DNA of 64,000 nucleotides, taken from Cyanobacteria bacterium FACHB-471. GTDB taxonomy: Bacteria > Cyanobacteriota > Cyanobacteriia > Elainellales > Elainellaceae. The stretch is taken from assembly GCA_014695345.1 (NCBI GenBank), contig JACJOC010000049.1:124001-188000 (forward strand), in the 5' to 3' direction. The position numbers and the translations under genes were made by a program. Below are positions 1 to 7,509 of this stretch, piece after piece; the stretch's first letter is position 1; each line of letters begins with the position of its first letter. The notes beneath the pieces are model-generated. The model saw nothing but the letters and a program-made list of their open reading frames with translations. It had not been told where the DNA came from and ran no database searches.

Positions 1-1
1 T

Positions 2-1846
2 GTAGACGGCGAACGGTTTGCAATTTCTAAGCTGCAGCGGCAGTTTCGGGTAAAACAGCGATCGCTTCAACCGGTCAAAGGCAAGAGCGTTGCTAATCCG
101 GGAGGGGGTTGGGTGAGTCCGCTGTGTACGACTCCGGTGGTAGCGGCGACGGCAATGAATCAGGCGATCGCCCCCTACATTGCTCAGGGTAATCTGAAGC
201 TAATTCCCCTCGCTGAACCGATAGAAGTTTTATTTGAGCAAACGCTAGGACAGCGGCGACGGGTGACGGGTGTAGTGTTTGAAGATCTGCGGGATGGTCG
301 CACCTTCACCGTTAAAGGGCAAGTCGTGATTGAAGCGACCGACCTAGGCGACCTGCTAGAACTGGGGAACATCGAATCGCGGATTGGACAGGAATCCCGC
401 AGCGAAACAGGCGAACAGCGCCTTCCAGAACATCCGCTGCCACGCTGTCAGCAGTCGTTTACCTTTGGTGTTGTGGTTGAGCGAACGGCTCTGGGCAGAG
501 GTGTTCCGATCGGTCCCCCTACAGGCTATGGAGCACAGCGCTGGCTCAATGCCCAGGAGTTTCGCGGCAAATTTTGGGCAAAAAGTGGCGGCAATTGGGA
601 ACCCAGCCCGCGTGACTTTTTTCATAGCTTTGGCATTTTTCGCTATCGCCGCCTTTTACGAATGGCGGAAGATGAAAAAACGGTTAGCCCTGGAGATGTC
701 ACCGTCCTCAATTGGGGACAGCACAAGGATGGGCACGATGGACCGATGTGCTGCGGCAACGACTATCGGGTTGGGGTATTGGTAGGGGTGAGCCGCGCCG
801 ATCGCAAGCTACATCTTCAGCAAGCTCGCGATCGCGCCCGCGCCTACGTTCATTTCCTTCAGACCAATGGTGTAAAAGATTTGAAGCCGCGAGGTGATTT
901 AACCTGGACGCCAGATGGTATTGCCCTAGAGCCTTACATTCGAGAGGCGCGACGGGGTATTGCGCTTACCACCATTCGCCACGAAGATGTCGGCGAACCC
1001 TTTTTCCCTGGAGAAGCCCGTGCCAAATGTTTCAGCGATAGCGTCGGCATCGGTCAATATCACTACCTCGACCTGCACGGCAATGAAGAAATTGGTCACG
1101 TCAGCCTTCCGGGCAAAAATGTCTATGCGCTGCCGTTTTCCCTAGCCGCTGGGGCATTAGTGCCGATTAATGTAGATGGGCTAATTCTCTCTGCCAAAAG
1201 CATTGGCACAACTCACATCACTAATGCGGCTTATCGAATGCACCCGGTGGAGTGGGCGATCGGAGAAGCCAGTGGGCACCTGGCGGCATTGTCGATTTGG
1301 ACGAATGCCCAGCCTCGCGATATTGTCACGAATGAAGCGCCCACGCGCAAGCTTCAGGGATTACTCACTCGCAATGGTATTCCGATTTTCTGGTTTGATG
1401 ATGTGGCGCATGATGACCCCGATTTTGAGGCAATTCAACTGCTTGCAGTGGCAGGAATTGTGCGAAGTGAGAACAAAGATAACTTACATTTTTGTCCCGA
1501 AAGAACGGTGAGTCGAGCGGTCGTTGCAGCCGCACTGGTGAAGCTACTGGGGCTTGAGAAAGTATCTCCTGCTGCAGCCAGTTTTATCGACTTGCCAACT
1601 GACCATTGGTCCTATAGCAGTGTCGAAACCTTGGTATCTAAGCAAATTGTCTCTGGTGTGGGCAACAGGCGGTTTGCTCCAGATCAGGCGATTACGCGAC
1701 AGCAACTCTTTTTCTTGGTGAGTAAGGCAATGCCAGCAGTGGGCGATCGCGCCTTTTCCGCAACGCCAAAAGATCGTCAACTTTTGCGTCGACGCGAACT
1801 ATCTAGAGTATTGTATGGAGTACTCCGCGCAAAGCTAGGAATCTAG
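2..1846 (+). CDS. FAD-dependent oxidoreductase with C-terminal SLH repeats (5' partial)
   Basis: The reading frame is open from base 2, so the start codon and the N-terminal Rossmann GxGxxG motif lie outside the window. The motif GGGWVSPLCTTP near base 100 and the following segment with EATDLGDLLEL match the FAD_oxidored family of flavoproteins, which often carry a secreted or surface tail. From about base 1378 the protein changes to two S-layer-homology-like repeats: one beginning FWFDDVAHDDPDF with a conserved second half, and one beginning FIDLPTDHWSYSS (about 1581-1730). SLH repeats normally bind secondary cell-wall polymers, so this enzyme may be anchored at the envelope; that is inference. 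The substrate is unknown. A PAP2 phosphatase follows after 20 bases and may be co-transcribed. Confidence 0.85.
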   Translation, partial: VDGERFAISKLQRQFRVKQRSLQPVKGKSVANPGGGWVSPLCTTPVVAATAMNQAIAPYIAQGNLKLIPLAEPIEVLFEQTLGQRRRVTGVVFEDLRDGRTFTVKGQVVIEATDLGDLLELGNIESRIGQESRSETGEQRLPEHPLPRCQQSFTFGVVVERTALGRGVPIGPPTGYGAQRWLNAQEFRGKFWAKSGGNWEPSPRDFFHSFGIFRYRRLLRMAEDEKTVSPGDVTVLNWGQHKDGHDGPMCCGNDYRVGVLVGVSRADRKLHLQQARDRARAYVHFLQTNGVKDLKPRGDLTWTPDGIALEPYIREARRGIALTTIRHEDVGEPFFPGEARAKCFSDSVGIGQYHYLDLHGNEEIGHVSLPGKNVYALPFSLAAGALVPINVDGLILSAKSIGTTHITNAAYRMHPVEWAIGEASGHLAALSIWTNAQPRDIVTNEAPTRKLQGLLTRNGIPIFWFDDVAHDDPDFEAIQLLAVAGIVRSENKDNLHFCPERTVSRAVVAAALVKLLGLEKVSPAAASFIDLPTDHWSYSSVETLVSKQIVSGVGNRRFAPDQAITRQQLFFLVSKAMPAVGDRAFSATPKDRQLLRRRELSRVLYGVLRAKLGI

Positions 1847-1866
1847 CTGCGCCATACCTGAGACTA

Positions 1867-2613
1867 ATGGCTATGCAGCAACCGCGATCGCCCCGCTGGG
1901 TCGTCCCGACCACTGCCCAAAAAATTTGGCATCAGTTCTGGCGAGATTGCCGCAAGTTACCGACTGTTGTGTGGCGACGCTGGTTTGGCACGCTTGCTTT
2001 GGGGTTTGGGTTAACTGCTCTGTTAACCGCGATAATTACCCTGGTCGCAAAATCGCAGCAGGCGAAGGGAATGCAAGCCTGGGATGAGCAAATGCTGCTG
2101 GCGATCGCCAAGCAAGCCCCGCTTTCCTTTGCTCAAGGAATTACCTGGGAATCACCTGGCAGTTTGATCGGAATGCTGCCCGTAGTGGTGACCTTTGTGG
2201 CGATCGCTGCCTCTCGATCTCGCCCTCTGACTGCCGCTACCATGACGGTTGCCTATGTCCTTCAGTTTGCCCTTGCTTGGTTGGGTTGGGGACTGTGGAA
2301 TCGCGAACGCCCCGACCTGATTGCAGGTGGAATTGCTGCCCCTAGCTTACACTCCTTTCCCTCGGGACATGCTCTAGTCATCTGCACAGTCTACGGGCTG
2401 ATCGCTTTTCTTTGGATACGAGCCTCTCGCAGTTTGTTTGAACGAATTGTGGCGATCGCCATTTTCCTGGTTGGTGTTGGGCTAATCACGGTTTCCCGTT
2501 TAGTTTTAGGAGCGCATTGGCCCACCGATATTTTTGCCGGATTGGCGATTGGGTTAGTTTGGGCCATGTTCTTGGCGATCGCTCTCAGCCGTGCCGAAGC
2601 CGCATCTCGGTAA
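1867..2613 (+). CDS. PAP2-family membrane phosphatase
   Basis: A 248-residue polytopic membrane protein with the type 2 phosphatidic acid phosphatase signature: RERP at 146-149, PSGH at 165-168, and an SR...H...D block at about 210-221. The two His residues are the catalytic nucleophile and acid/base known for this family. There are several hydrophobic segments around the motifs. Likely substrates are lipid phosphates (phosphatidate or undecaprenyl pyrophosphate), but sequence alone cannot choose. It starts 20 bases after the flavoprotein and is followed by a strong intrinsic terminator. A second PAP2 protein of different sequence lies at 8553-9281. Confidence 0.9.
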   Translation: MAMQQPRSPRWVVPTTAQKIWHQFWRDCRKLPTVVWRRWFGTLALGFGLTALLTAIITLVAKSQQAKGMQAWDEQMLLAIAKQAPLSFAQGITWESPGSLIGMLPVVVTFVAIAASRSRPLTAATMTVAYVLQFALAWLGWGLWNRERPDLIAGGIAAPSLHSFPSGHALVICTVYGLIAFLWIRASRSLFERIVAIAIFLVGVGLITVSRLVLGAHWPTDIFAGLAIGLVWAMFLAIALSRAEAASR

Positions 2614-2636
2614 ATATTAACTGCAGCTATACAGAG

Positions 2637-2675
2637 AAAAAGGGAGGAAGGACAAAGCCTTTCCTCCCTTTTTCT
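2637..2675 (+). terminator. intrinsic terminator after PAP2 gene
   Basis: An inverted repeat with arms AAAAAGGGAGGAA and TTCCTCCCTTTTT begins 23 bases after the PAP2 stop. The right arm ends in a T run, as expected for Rho-independent termination. Confidence 0.85.
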
Positions 2676-2732
2676 AACTGAAGCAACTCAGTATCAAACC
2701 AAAGTACCCGCGTGGGTACTGCCACTAGCTAA

Positions 2733-2906
2733 TTAGTTGTCCAGAATGATGAAGACGGTGTGAGAGTCCTCAAGACGAGCTTTTTCGAGAGTGACAGCAA
2801 CAAAGCCAGTCTTGATTGACCCACCGTTTGATGCTTGATCATTGAGGCAGCCATGCCAAGAGCTATCTGAAAACCAAGCCAAACATTCTAGCTTCAGCGT
2901 TTTCAC
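2733..2906 (-). CDS. possible small protein or gene remnant, 57 aa
   Basis: Reading the minus strand from a GTG at 2906 gives an uninterrupted 57-residue frame ending in TAA at 2733. It begins MKTLKLECLAW and ends HTVFIILDN. The composition (GGSIKTGFVAVTLEKARLED in the middle) looks protein-like, not random. An in-frame TGA sits directly before the GTG and no clear Shine-Dalgarno sequence is present, so it may be the 3' end of a decayed gene. It lies head-to-head with the haem peroxidase gene. I do not recognise the family. Confidence 0.35.
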   Translation of the reverse strand: MKTLKLECLAWFSDSSWHGCLNDQASNGGSIKTGFVAVTLEKARLEDSHTVFIILDN

Positions 2907-2984
2907 TCAGGGGTAATCCCTCAATGATCGGTTTGTTTTAAGCGAAAGTTCGACAGACATTGCCTTTTAGGGAGAGAGGAAACC

Positions 2985-4664
2985 ATGCGAAAGATTCCTT
3001 TTCAGTTTAGCCATGGCAGTTACATTCGAGAAAAGCTTGTAGAAAGAACCGTTGAGGGAACTGGTGCAACGGCGATCGACGTAGAAACAGATTTTAATTA
3101 CCTTTTCCCAGATCTGGCTAAAGATCCCAATAGCCTGCTTCCGGCAGATAATCCGGCAGATACCATTGCTAAGCTGAAAGACCTGGGCAATGCTATGATT
3201 GATGCCCAAGAGCCCATCGATCCAGCAGAAGCAAACTCAGATATTCCCCCGGTTTACACTTACTGGGGGCAGTTCATCGACCACGATGTCACTGCCAATA
3301 CCGATCGCGCTTCCCAAGATTTGCAAACCGACATTATCAAAGATGACTTTCAGCCCCTAGCGCCCGACTTTGTTGCTGAGAAGCTCAAGAATCTGCGCCG
3401 TCCTGTGTTTGACCTGGATAGCGTCTATGGGGATGGCCCAACTTTGAATCCCACAAACCCAACCGAAGCGAAAGACTTTTACCAGGAAGATGATCCGGTG
3501 AAGTTCAAGATCGGTCAAAACGCGCTCAAGAACTCTGCAGGTGATGACGTTCCCGGAGAAAGAATTCCGCCAACAGATGACCTGATGCGCGACCTGCCTC
3601 GCAAAGACAGAAACGCCATCATCGGTGATAGCCGCAACGACGAAAACCTGATTGTTGCTCAGCTTCACACTGCTTTCCTGCGATTCCATAACGCAGTGGT
3701 CGATTGGATTCGGACAAACGAACCCAAGAGCTTTAAGGATGAACAGGGTCTGTTTGAGCGGGCGCAAAATCTGGTTCGCTGGCACCACCAGTGGCTTGTA
3801 GTGAACGATTTCCTCAAAACTTTAACTGTAGATGGAACAGTAGACAACATTCTCAAGGGCGGGCTGAAATTCTACGACCTGCAATATCGCGACATCTTCA
3901 TGCCCCTAGAATTTTCTGTTGCGGCATACCGTTTCGGGCACAGCATGGTGCGGGCTGGCTACGACTACAATCGCAACTTTGGACTTGAAGCTGTTCTGAT
4001 TCCCAGCGCCAGCTTTGAGTTGCTGTTTTCCTTTACGGGCAGAGGTAACATTGGTGAGCGCAACGGTCCCGGTGCGAACGATACCTTGCCATTCAACTGG
4101 ATCATTGAGTGGGATCGATTTGTGGACAAAATGGCTGCTGCTGAGCGGCAAAGACGTTCTGCCCGCAAAATTGACACTCACTTGACTCCACCTCTGTCCA
4201 CCATGATCAACGAAGGGGAAGATGAACCCTCAACCATGATCAAAGAACTGTTGAAGCACCTAGCTAAGCGCAACTTGCTGCGCGGTTATCTGCTCAGCAT
4301 TCCCACCGGACAAAGCCTTGCGGCAAAACTGGGTGTGCCCAAGCTAACCCCAGAGGAGCTAAAGCAAGACAACTCTGATGCCATGAATCAAGCGCTGGAA
4401 CCCTTCCTGGAGAAGACGCCTGCTTGGTTCTACATTCTCAAAGAGTCTGAAGTTCGGGCAAAGGGAGATACGTTGGGTGAAGTGGGTAGCCGTCTGGCTG
4501 CTGAGACATTCATCGGTCTAATGATGAATGACCCTGCTTCTTACTTGAATCAGCGCGATTACAACAATCAACAGTGGGAGCCTGGTAAGGGTGTGAGATT
4601 GCCAGATGGCGGTGAGATCCACACAATTGGTGACTTCCTCAAGTTTGCAGGTGTGATGCTGTAA
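2985..4664 (+). CDS. animal-type haem peroxidase (peroxinectin/myeloperoxidase family)
   Basis: 559 residues, starting at an ATG preceded by GGAGAGAGGAAACC. The distal haem-pocket motif WGQFIDHD is at residues 94-101 (distal His100). GDSRNDEN around 214-221 holds the conserved active-site Arg217. YRFGHSMVRAGY around 315-326 gives the proximal haem ligand His319. Bacterial members oxidise halides or organic substrates with hydrogen peroxide. Some cyanobacterial homologues are much longer secreted proteins with RTX or other repeats; this one is a bare catalytic domain without a classical signal peptide. A terminator hairpin follows. The physiological substrate is unknown. Confidence 0.9.
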   Translation: MRKIPFQFSHGSYIREKLVERTVEGTGATAIDVETDFNYLFPDLAKDPNSLLPADNPADTIAKLKDLGNAMIDAQEPIDPAEANSDIPPVYTYWGQFIDHDVTANTDRASQDLQTDIIKDDFQPLAPDFVAEKLKNLRRPVFDLDSVYGDGPTLNPTNPTEAKDFYQEDDPVKFKIGQNALKNSAGDDVPGERIPPTDDLMRDLPRKDRNAIIGDSRNDENLIVAQLHTAFLRFHNAVVDWIRTNEPKSFKDEQGLFERAQNLVRWHHQWLVVNDFLKTLTVDGTVDNILKGGLKFYDLQYRDIFMPLEFSVAAYRFGHSMVRAGYDYNRNFGLEAVLIPSASFELLFSFTGRGNIGERNGPGANDTLPFNWIIEWDRFVDKMAAAERQRRSARKIDTHLTPPLSTMINEGEDEPSTMIKELLKHLAKRNLLRGYLLSIPTGQSLAAKLGVPKLTPEELKQDNSDAMNQALEPFLEKTPAWFYILKESEVRAKGDTLGEVGSRLAAETFIGLMMNDPASYLNQRDYNNQQWEPGKGVRLPDGGEIHTIGDFLKFAGVML

Positions 4665-4723
4665 GGCTTAGTGCTAATTACTTCACAACTGTGGATTAAT
4701 TAACCTATATCATCTCTCTGTTA

Positions 4724-4748
4724 AGGGGTTTAGCAATGCTAAACCCCT
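4724..4748 (+). terminator. terminator hairpin after haem peroxidase
   Basis: An 11-bp perfect stem (AGGGGTTTAGC / GCTAAACCCCT) with a 3-nt loop, followed by ATTTC, 60 bases after the peroxidase stop codon. Confidence 0.7.
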
Positions 4749-4789
4749 ATTTCAATGTCTGGTTTCTGGGAGAGACGGGAAATGGGCAA

Positions 4790-4833
4790 GAGGCAGAGCC
4801 TCGGGTATGGCATTACAAGGCGGAGCCTTGTAA
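4790..4833. repeat. two short GC-rich palindromes
   Basis: GAGGCAGAGCCTC at 4790-4802 and TTACAAGGCGGAGCCTTGTA at 4813-4832 (continuing with one A) are two small palindromes with related centres (GGCAGAGCC and GGCGGAGCC). They lie between the peroxidase terminator and the 3' end of the LysR gene. Such short hairpin repeats are dispersed in many cyanobacterial genomes. Confidence 0.5.
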
Positions 4834-4851
4834 CGAAGAACCTCAACTTCC

Positions 4852-5775
4852 TCACACTAAAATCGACATTGCCCCATCAGAAAGCTTTGCTGCTTCTACC
4901 TTGAGGTAGTCCAAGAAAGTGCTAGCGACGACTGAAAGCTGTTTGCCTGAGAGGGAGACAGCGTACCAGTTGCGGTGAATCGGGAAGCCCTGCACATCTA
5001 AAACAGTGAGTTCACTGTTGGAGGTTTCGGGGGTGAGGGTGTGGCGAGAGAGGACGGATAAGCCTAAGCCCCCGGCGATCGCCTGTTTAATCGCCTCATT
5101 ACTGCCCAACTCTAGTCTTACCCTGACGGATATTCCTTCCTGATCAAACAGTTTTTGCACCGAGCGGCGAGTGCCTGAACCTGGCTCTCGCATAATGAAA
5201 GGCTCTCCAACCAACTCCGATATAGGAATATTCTTCTTGCCTGCAAGTGGATGAGTGCTGGGAGCAACTACGACTAGTGGGTTATCCATAAATGGATAAG
5301 CTTCAATATCCATGTGTTCAGGCAATTGGCTCATGATGTAGAGGTCATCCTGGTTATCTGACAACCGCTCGATCACCTGCTCGTGATTGGTCACAATTAG
5401 CGAAACGTCAATGCCAGGGTAGATTTGACAGAATGGTCCAAGCAATCGAGGGACAAAGTACTTGGCGGTGGTGATCACTGCTAACCGTAGCTGTCCCTGT
5501 TTCATGCCTTTCATGTCTGCGACTCGCATTTCGAGTTGGTCGAGCCGACTAAAAATATCCTGGCAGGTAGAAAACAGTTCGCGTCCCGCATCTGTCAGGT
5601 AAAGCTTTTTGCCCACTTGCTCAAATAGGGGTAACCCTACAGCTTTGGTCAACTGTTTTACCTGCATAGAAACCGTTGGCTGAGTCAGAAATAACTCTTC
5701 CGCAGCTCGGGTAAAGCTGCCGTGACGAGCCGTTGCTTCAAACACTTTGAGTTGATGTAGGGTGGCATGGATCAC
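4852..5775 (-). CDS. LysR-family regulator, CmpR/NdhR type
   Basis: 307 residues. The N-terminal winged helix-turn-helix (about 4-63) begins MIHATLHQLKVFEATARHGS and includes FTRAAEELFLTQPTVSMQVK, close to the cyanobacterial carbon-regulators CmpR and NdhR/CcmR. The remainder is a LysR substrate-binding domain (about 90-295), which in those proteins senses metabolites such as 2-phosphoglycolate. The gene is divergent from the DUF3611 gene, and the spacer holds several copies of an A/T-rich dyad, suggesting autoregulation. No bicarbonate-transport or ndh genes are in the window, so assignment to CmpR rather than NdhR is open. Confidence 0.88.
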   Translation of the reverse strand: MIHATLHQLKVFEATARHGSFTRAAEELFLTQPTVSMQVKQLTKAVGLPLFEQVGKKLYLTDAGRELFSTCQDIFSRLDQLEMRVADMKGMKQGQLRLAVITTAKYFVPRLLGPFCQIYPGIDVSLIVTNHEQVIERLSDNQDDLYIMSQLPEHMDIEAYPFMDNPLVVVAPSTHPLAGKKNIPISELVGEPFIMREPGSGTRRSVQKLFDQEGISVRVRLELGSNEAIKQAIAGGLGLSVLSRHTLTPETSNSELTVLDVQGFPIHRNWYAVSLSGKQLSVVASTFLDYLKVEAAKLSDGAMSILV

Positions 5776-6368
5776 CTGAAAGCTCCTGCGTCAATTTCTG
5801 CCTGGGCAGGTTTATGGATAAAAGTCTATCACAGGCGCTCGAACTAGTGATTTTTATCTATGGATTTTTCGCACAATATTTCTTTACCTGGAATGTGGCT
5901 GGGTGGCTAGAAGCTATACAGCATAAGGGTTTCTCTCTTCCTGCAAGCTGTTATCATAGATAAAAATCTATGTAAAAGATAAGAACTAGTGATTTTTATC
6001 TATGGATTTTAAGAGTACTATTGGGATTAACAGCAAATATACAAGTTCCCTTCCGTAGCGCTGTACGGTTACGGTGAGTTACTAGCTCAGAAAGCACCTG
6101 GTTCCCACTCCCGCAGGCAGTTGGTTTTTCTGAAGTTTTGCTAGTACCTTCGCCGCAATTGTGCAGCGCTTTTCTTTTGTTTATTAGAAGTCCTACATTG
6201 AATGAAGTCCCCATTCACGCTTCAAAACCAGGGTTAATTTCTAGTGCCAAAACATCCTTACCGCTATCCCCCTTTCCCTCTCTAGGAAGTGGTTTCTCAT
6301 CAATGAGATCGTTATGGTTTGAAGGTGAGATTCCAAAGCGGAATCCGCAGTTGAACGAGGAAAGAGGT
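5776..6368. promoter_or_regulatory. divergent control region with repeated LysR-like dyads
   Basis: A 28-base direct repeat beginning GAACTAGTGATTTTTATC occurs perfectly at 5841-5868 and 5983-6010. The core GATTTTTATCTAT is in both copies and appears inverted at 5957-5969, inside the dyad CATAGATAAAAATCTATG (5955-5972). A related GGATAAAAGTCTATC sits at 5816-5830, close to the LysR start. LysR proteins bind interrupted dyads of this size, so these are likely operator sites; that is inference. Bases 6011-6368 hold no convincing gene. Confidence 0.6.
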
Positions 6369-6932
6369 ATGCGGACTCAAACAGAGCGGCGATCGCTAGG
6401 TCCAAAGCTGCACGACATTGGAGTAACTTTTCGGTGGACAGGATGGGCTACGTTTTGGCTGCAAATTGGATTAGCTATTGTTTCATCGCTCATTCTAGTT
6501 TTTGCTGTTACTGGACAAAACTTTAGCGACGAGAATACTCCAGGCATTGGGGTTGGTATCTTCTGGGCGGTTTGTGGCGTTTTAGTGCTGCTATTCGCCA
6601 TCTTTCTCTCATTTCGATACACCCGCACAGGTAAACTGTTGCTTGATTCCGATCAAGCAAATCCTCATAGAGCGGACGTAATTAAAGTGCTGCGGCTGTC
6701 TCTGCTAGTGAGCTTGATTGGAATGCTGCTGACGATTTTAGGAGGTGGTGCGACTCTGGGCGTGCTGTTGGGTAAGGTATTGGCTCAACCTCAAGGAATC
6801 GCGGTTTATGACCCACAAAAGATTATTCGTGCTTTGGATATTCTGGTGGCCATGGCGAATATGACAGGCATTACGGCTCATTTCGCGGGAGCGATCGCCT
6901 CTCTCTGGCTGCTAGAGCGGGTCAAACAATAA
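6369..6932 (+). CDS. DUF3611 family membrane protein
   Basis: 187 residues from the ATG at 6369, which follows GAGGAAAGAGGT. A longer in-frame extension exists upstream but has low-complexity non-conserved sequence. The protein begins MRTQTERRSLGPKLHDIG and has four hydrophobic segments (FWLQIGLAIVSSLILVFAV; GIFWAVCGVLVLLFAIFL; VLRLSLLVSLIGMLLTILGG; the C-terminal GAIASLWLLERV). DUF3611 is found in cyanobacteria and plastids and has no firmly established function. It is divergent from the LysR gene across the dyad cluster. A fragment resembling its C-terminus lies at 8527-8567. Confidence 0.85.
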   Translation: MRTQTERRSLGPKLHDIGVTFRWTGWATFWLQIGLAIVSSLILVFAVTGQNFSDENTPGIGVGIFWAVCGVLVLLFAIFLSFRYTRTGKLLLDSDQANPHRADVIKVLRLSLLVSLIGMLLTILGGGATLGVLLGKVLAQPQGIAVYDPQKIIRALDILVAMANMTGITAHFAGAIASLWLLERVKQ

Positions 6933-6948
6933 CCTCCACCAGTTTGGG

Positions 6949-6991
6949 GTTACAAAAAAGGGTAGGACTAGGTCCTACCCTTTTTTGTAAC
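6949..6991. terminator. terminator with 20-bp perfect stem
   Basis: Perfect 20-bp inverted repeat with a 3-nt TAG loop, starting GTTACAAAAAAGGG and ending CCCTTTTTTGTAAC, 16 bases after the DUF3611 stop. With A and T runs on both sides it can act in either direction, serving the plus-strand DUF3611 gene and the minus-strand small gene at 7084-7242. Confidence 0.85.
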
Positions 6992-6997
6992 TAATTT

Positions 6998-7055
6998 AAA
7001 ACCACATATTGGAACTTGTCCCGCGTACGCGGGACAAGTTCCAATATGTGGTTTT
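6998..7055. repeat. 58-bp perfect palindrome with CCCGCGTACGCGGG core
   Basis: Every base from 6998 to 7055 pairs symmetrically around the T|A at 7026/7027. The centre is CCCGCGTACGCGGG and the arms read AAAACCACATATTGGAACTT outward. It follows the terminator at 6949-6991 immediately and ends in a T run on the plus strand. A palindrome with the same core and different arms is at 58309-58362, and a related one is at 28581-28633. Confidence 0.9.
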
Positions 7056-7083
7056 TTGTAAAAGTGGTATGAGATAAACAGCA

Positions 7084-7242
7084 CTATAGCTCAGAGGTTT
7101 GGGATAATTGAGCCAATGTTGACCAGCGAACAGAGAACGGATTTCGGAGGTACTTTTGAGCCAATGCTTGTCGCTCAGTTTCCTCTAAGTCCTCTAGAGT
7201 TCGAGCATCTTCTGGAATTTGAGTTGTAATTGTTTCTAACAT
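7084..7242 (-). CDS. small conserved-looking protein, 52 aa
   Basis: On the minus strand an ATG at 7242 is preceded by AGGAGAACTCCAA, a good ribosome-binding site. It opens a 52-residue frame beginning MLETITTQIPEDARTLEDLE and ending at TAG (7084). The protein is charged and probably helical, with an acidic N-terminal half and a basic, aromatic stretch (QKYLRNPFSVRW). The palindromes at 6949-7055 lie just downstream as terminators. I do not recognise the family. Confidence 0.55.
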   Translation of the reverse strand: MLETITTQIPEDARTLEDLEETERQALAQKYLRNPFSVRWSTLAQLSQTSEL

Positions 7243-7509
7243 TTGGAGTTCTCCTAAAACAAAATATATTGTGCAAAAACTTGATATAGAAACGGCGGCT
7301 TAGAGCCTGAAGTATAGTTCTGCAAAGCCATCACCTTTGATTAACCGCTCTAAGTTACGATTTAGTCTGACGGAGATGGCAGTAAAGTTCTCTAAGCTAG
7401 CTCATAAGCAACACCGCTAAGTCAGGTTTGTGAGGAGTAAACTTGAACTGAGTCTCACAACTATCAGTATTTTAGAAGGAATATAGGAGCTTATAGCTCG
7501 GCAGATAGG

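Noticed and set aside
5996-6214. 72-codon minus-strand frame in the LysR-DUF3611 spacer
   Set aside because: It has no ribosome-binding site and overlaps the repeated dyads, and its composition looks random.
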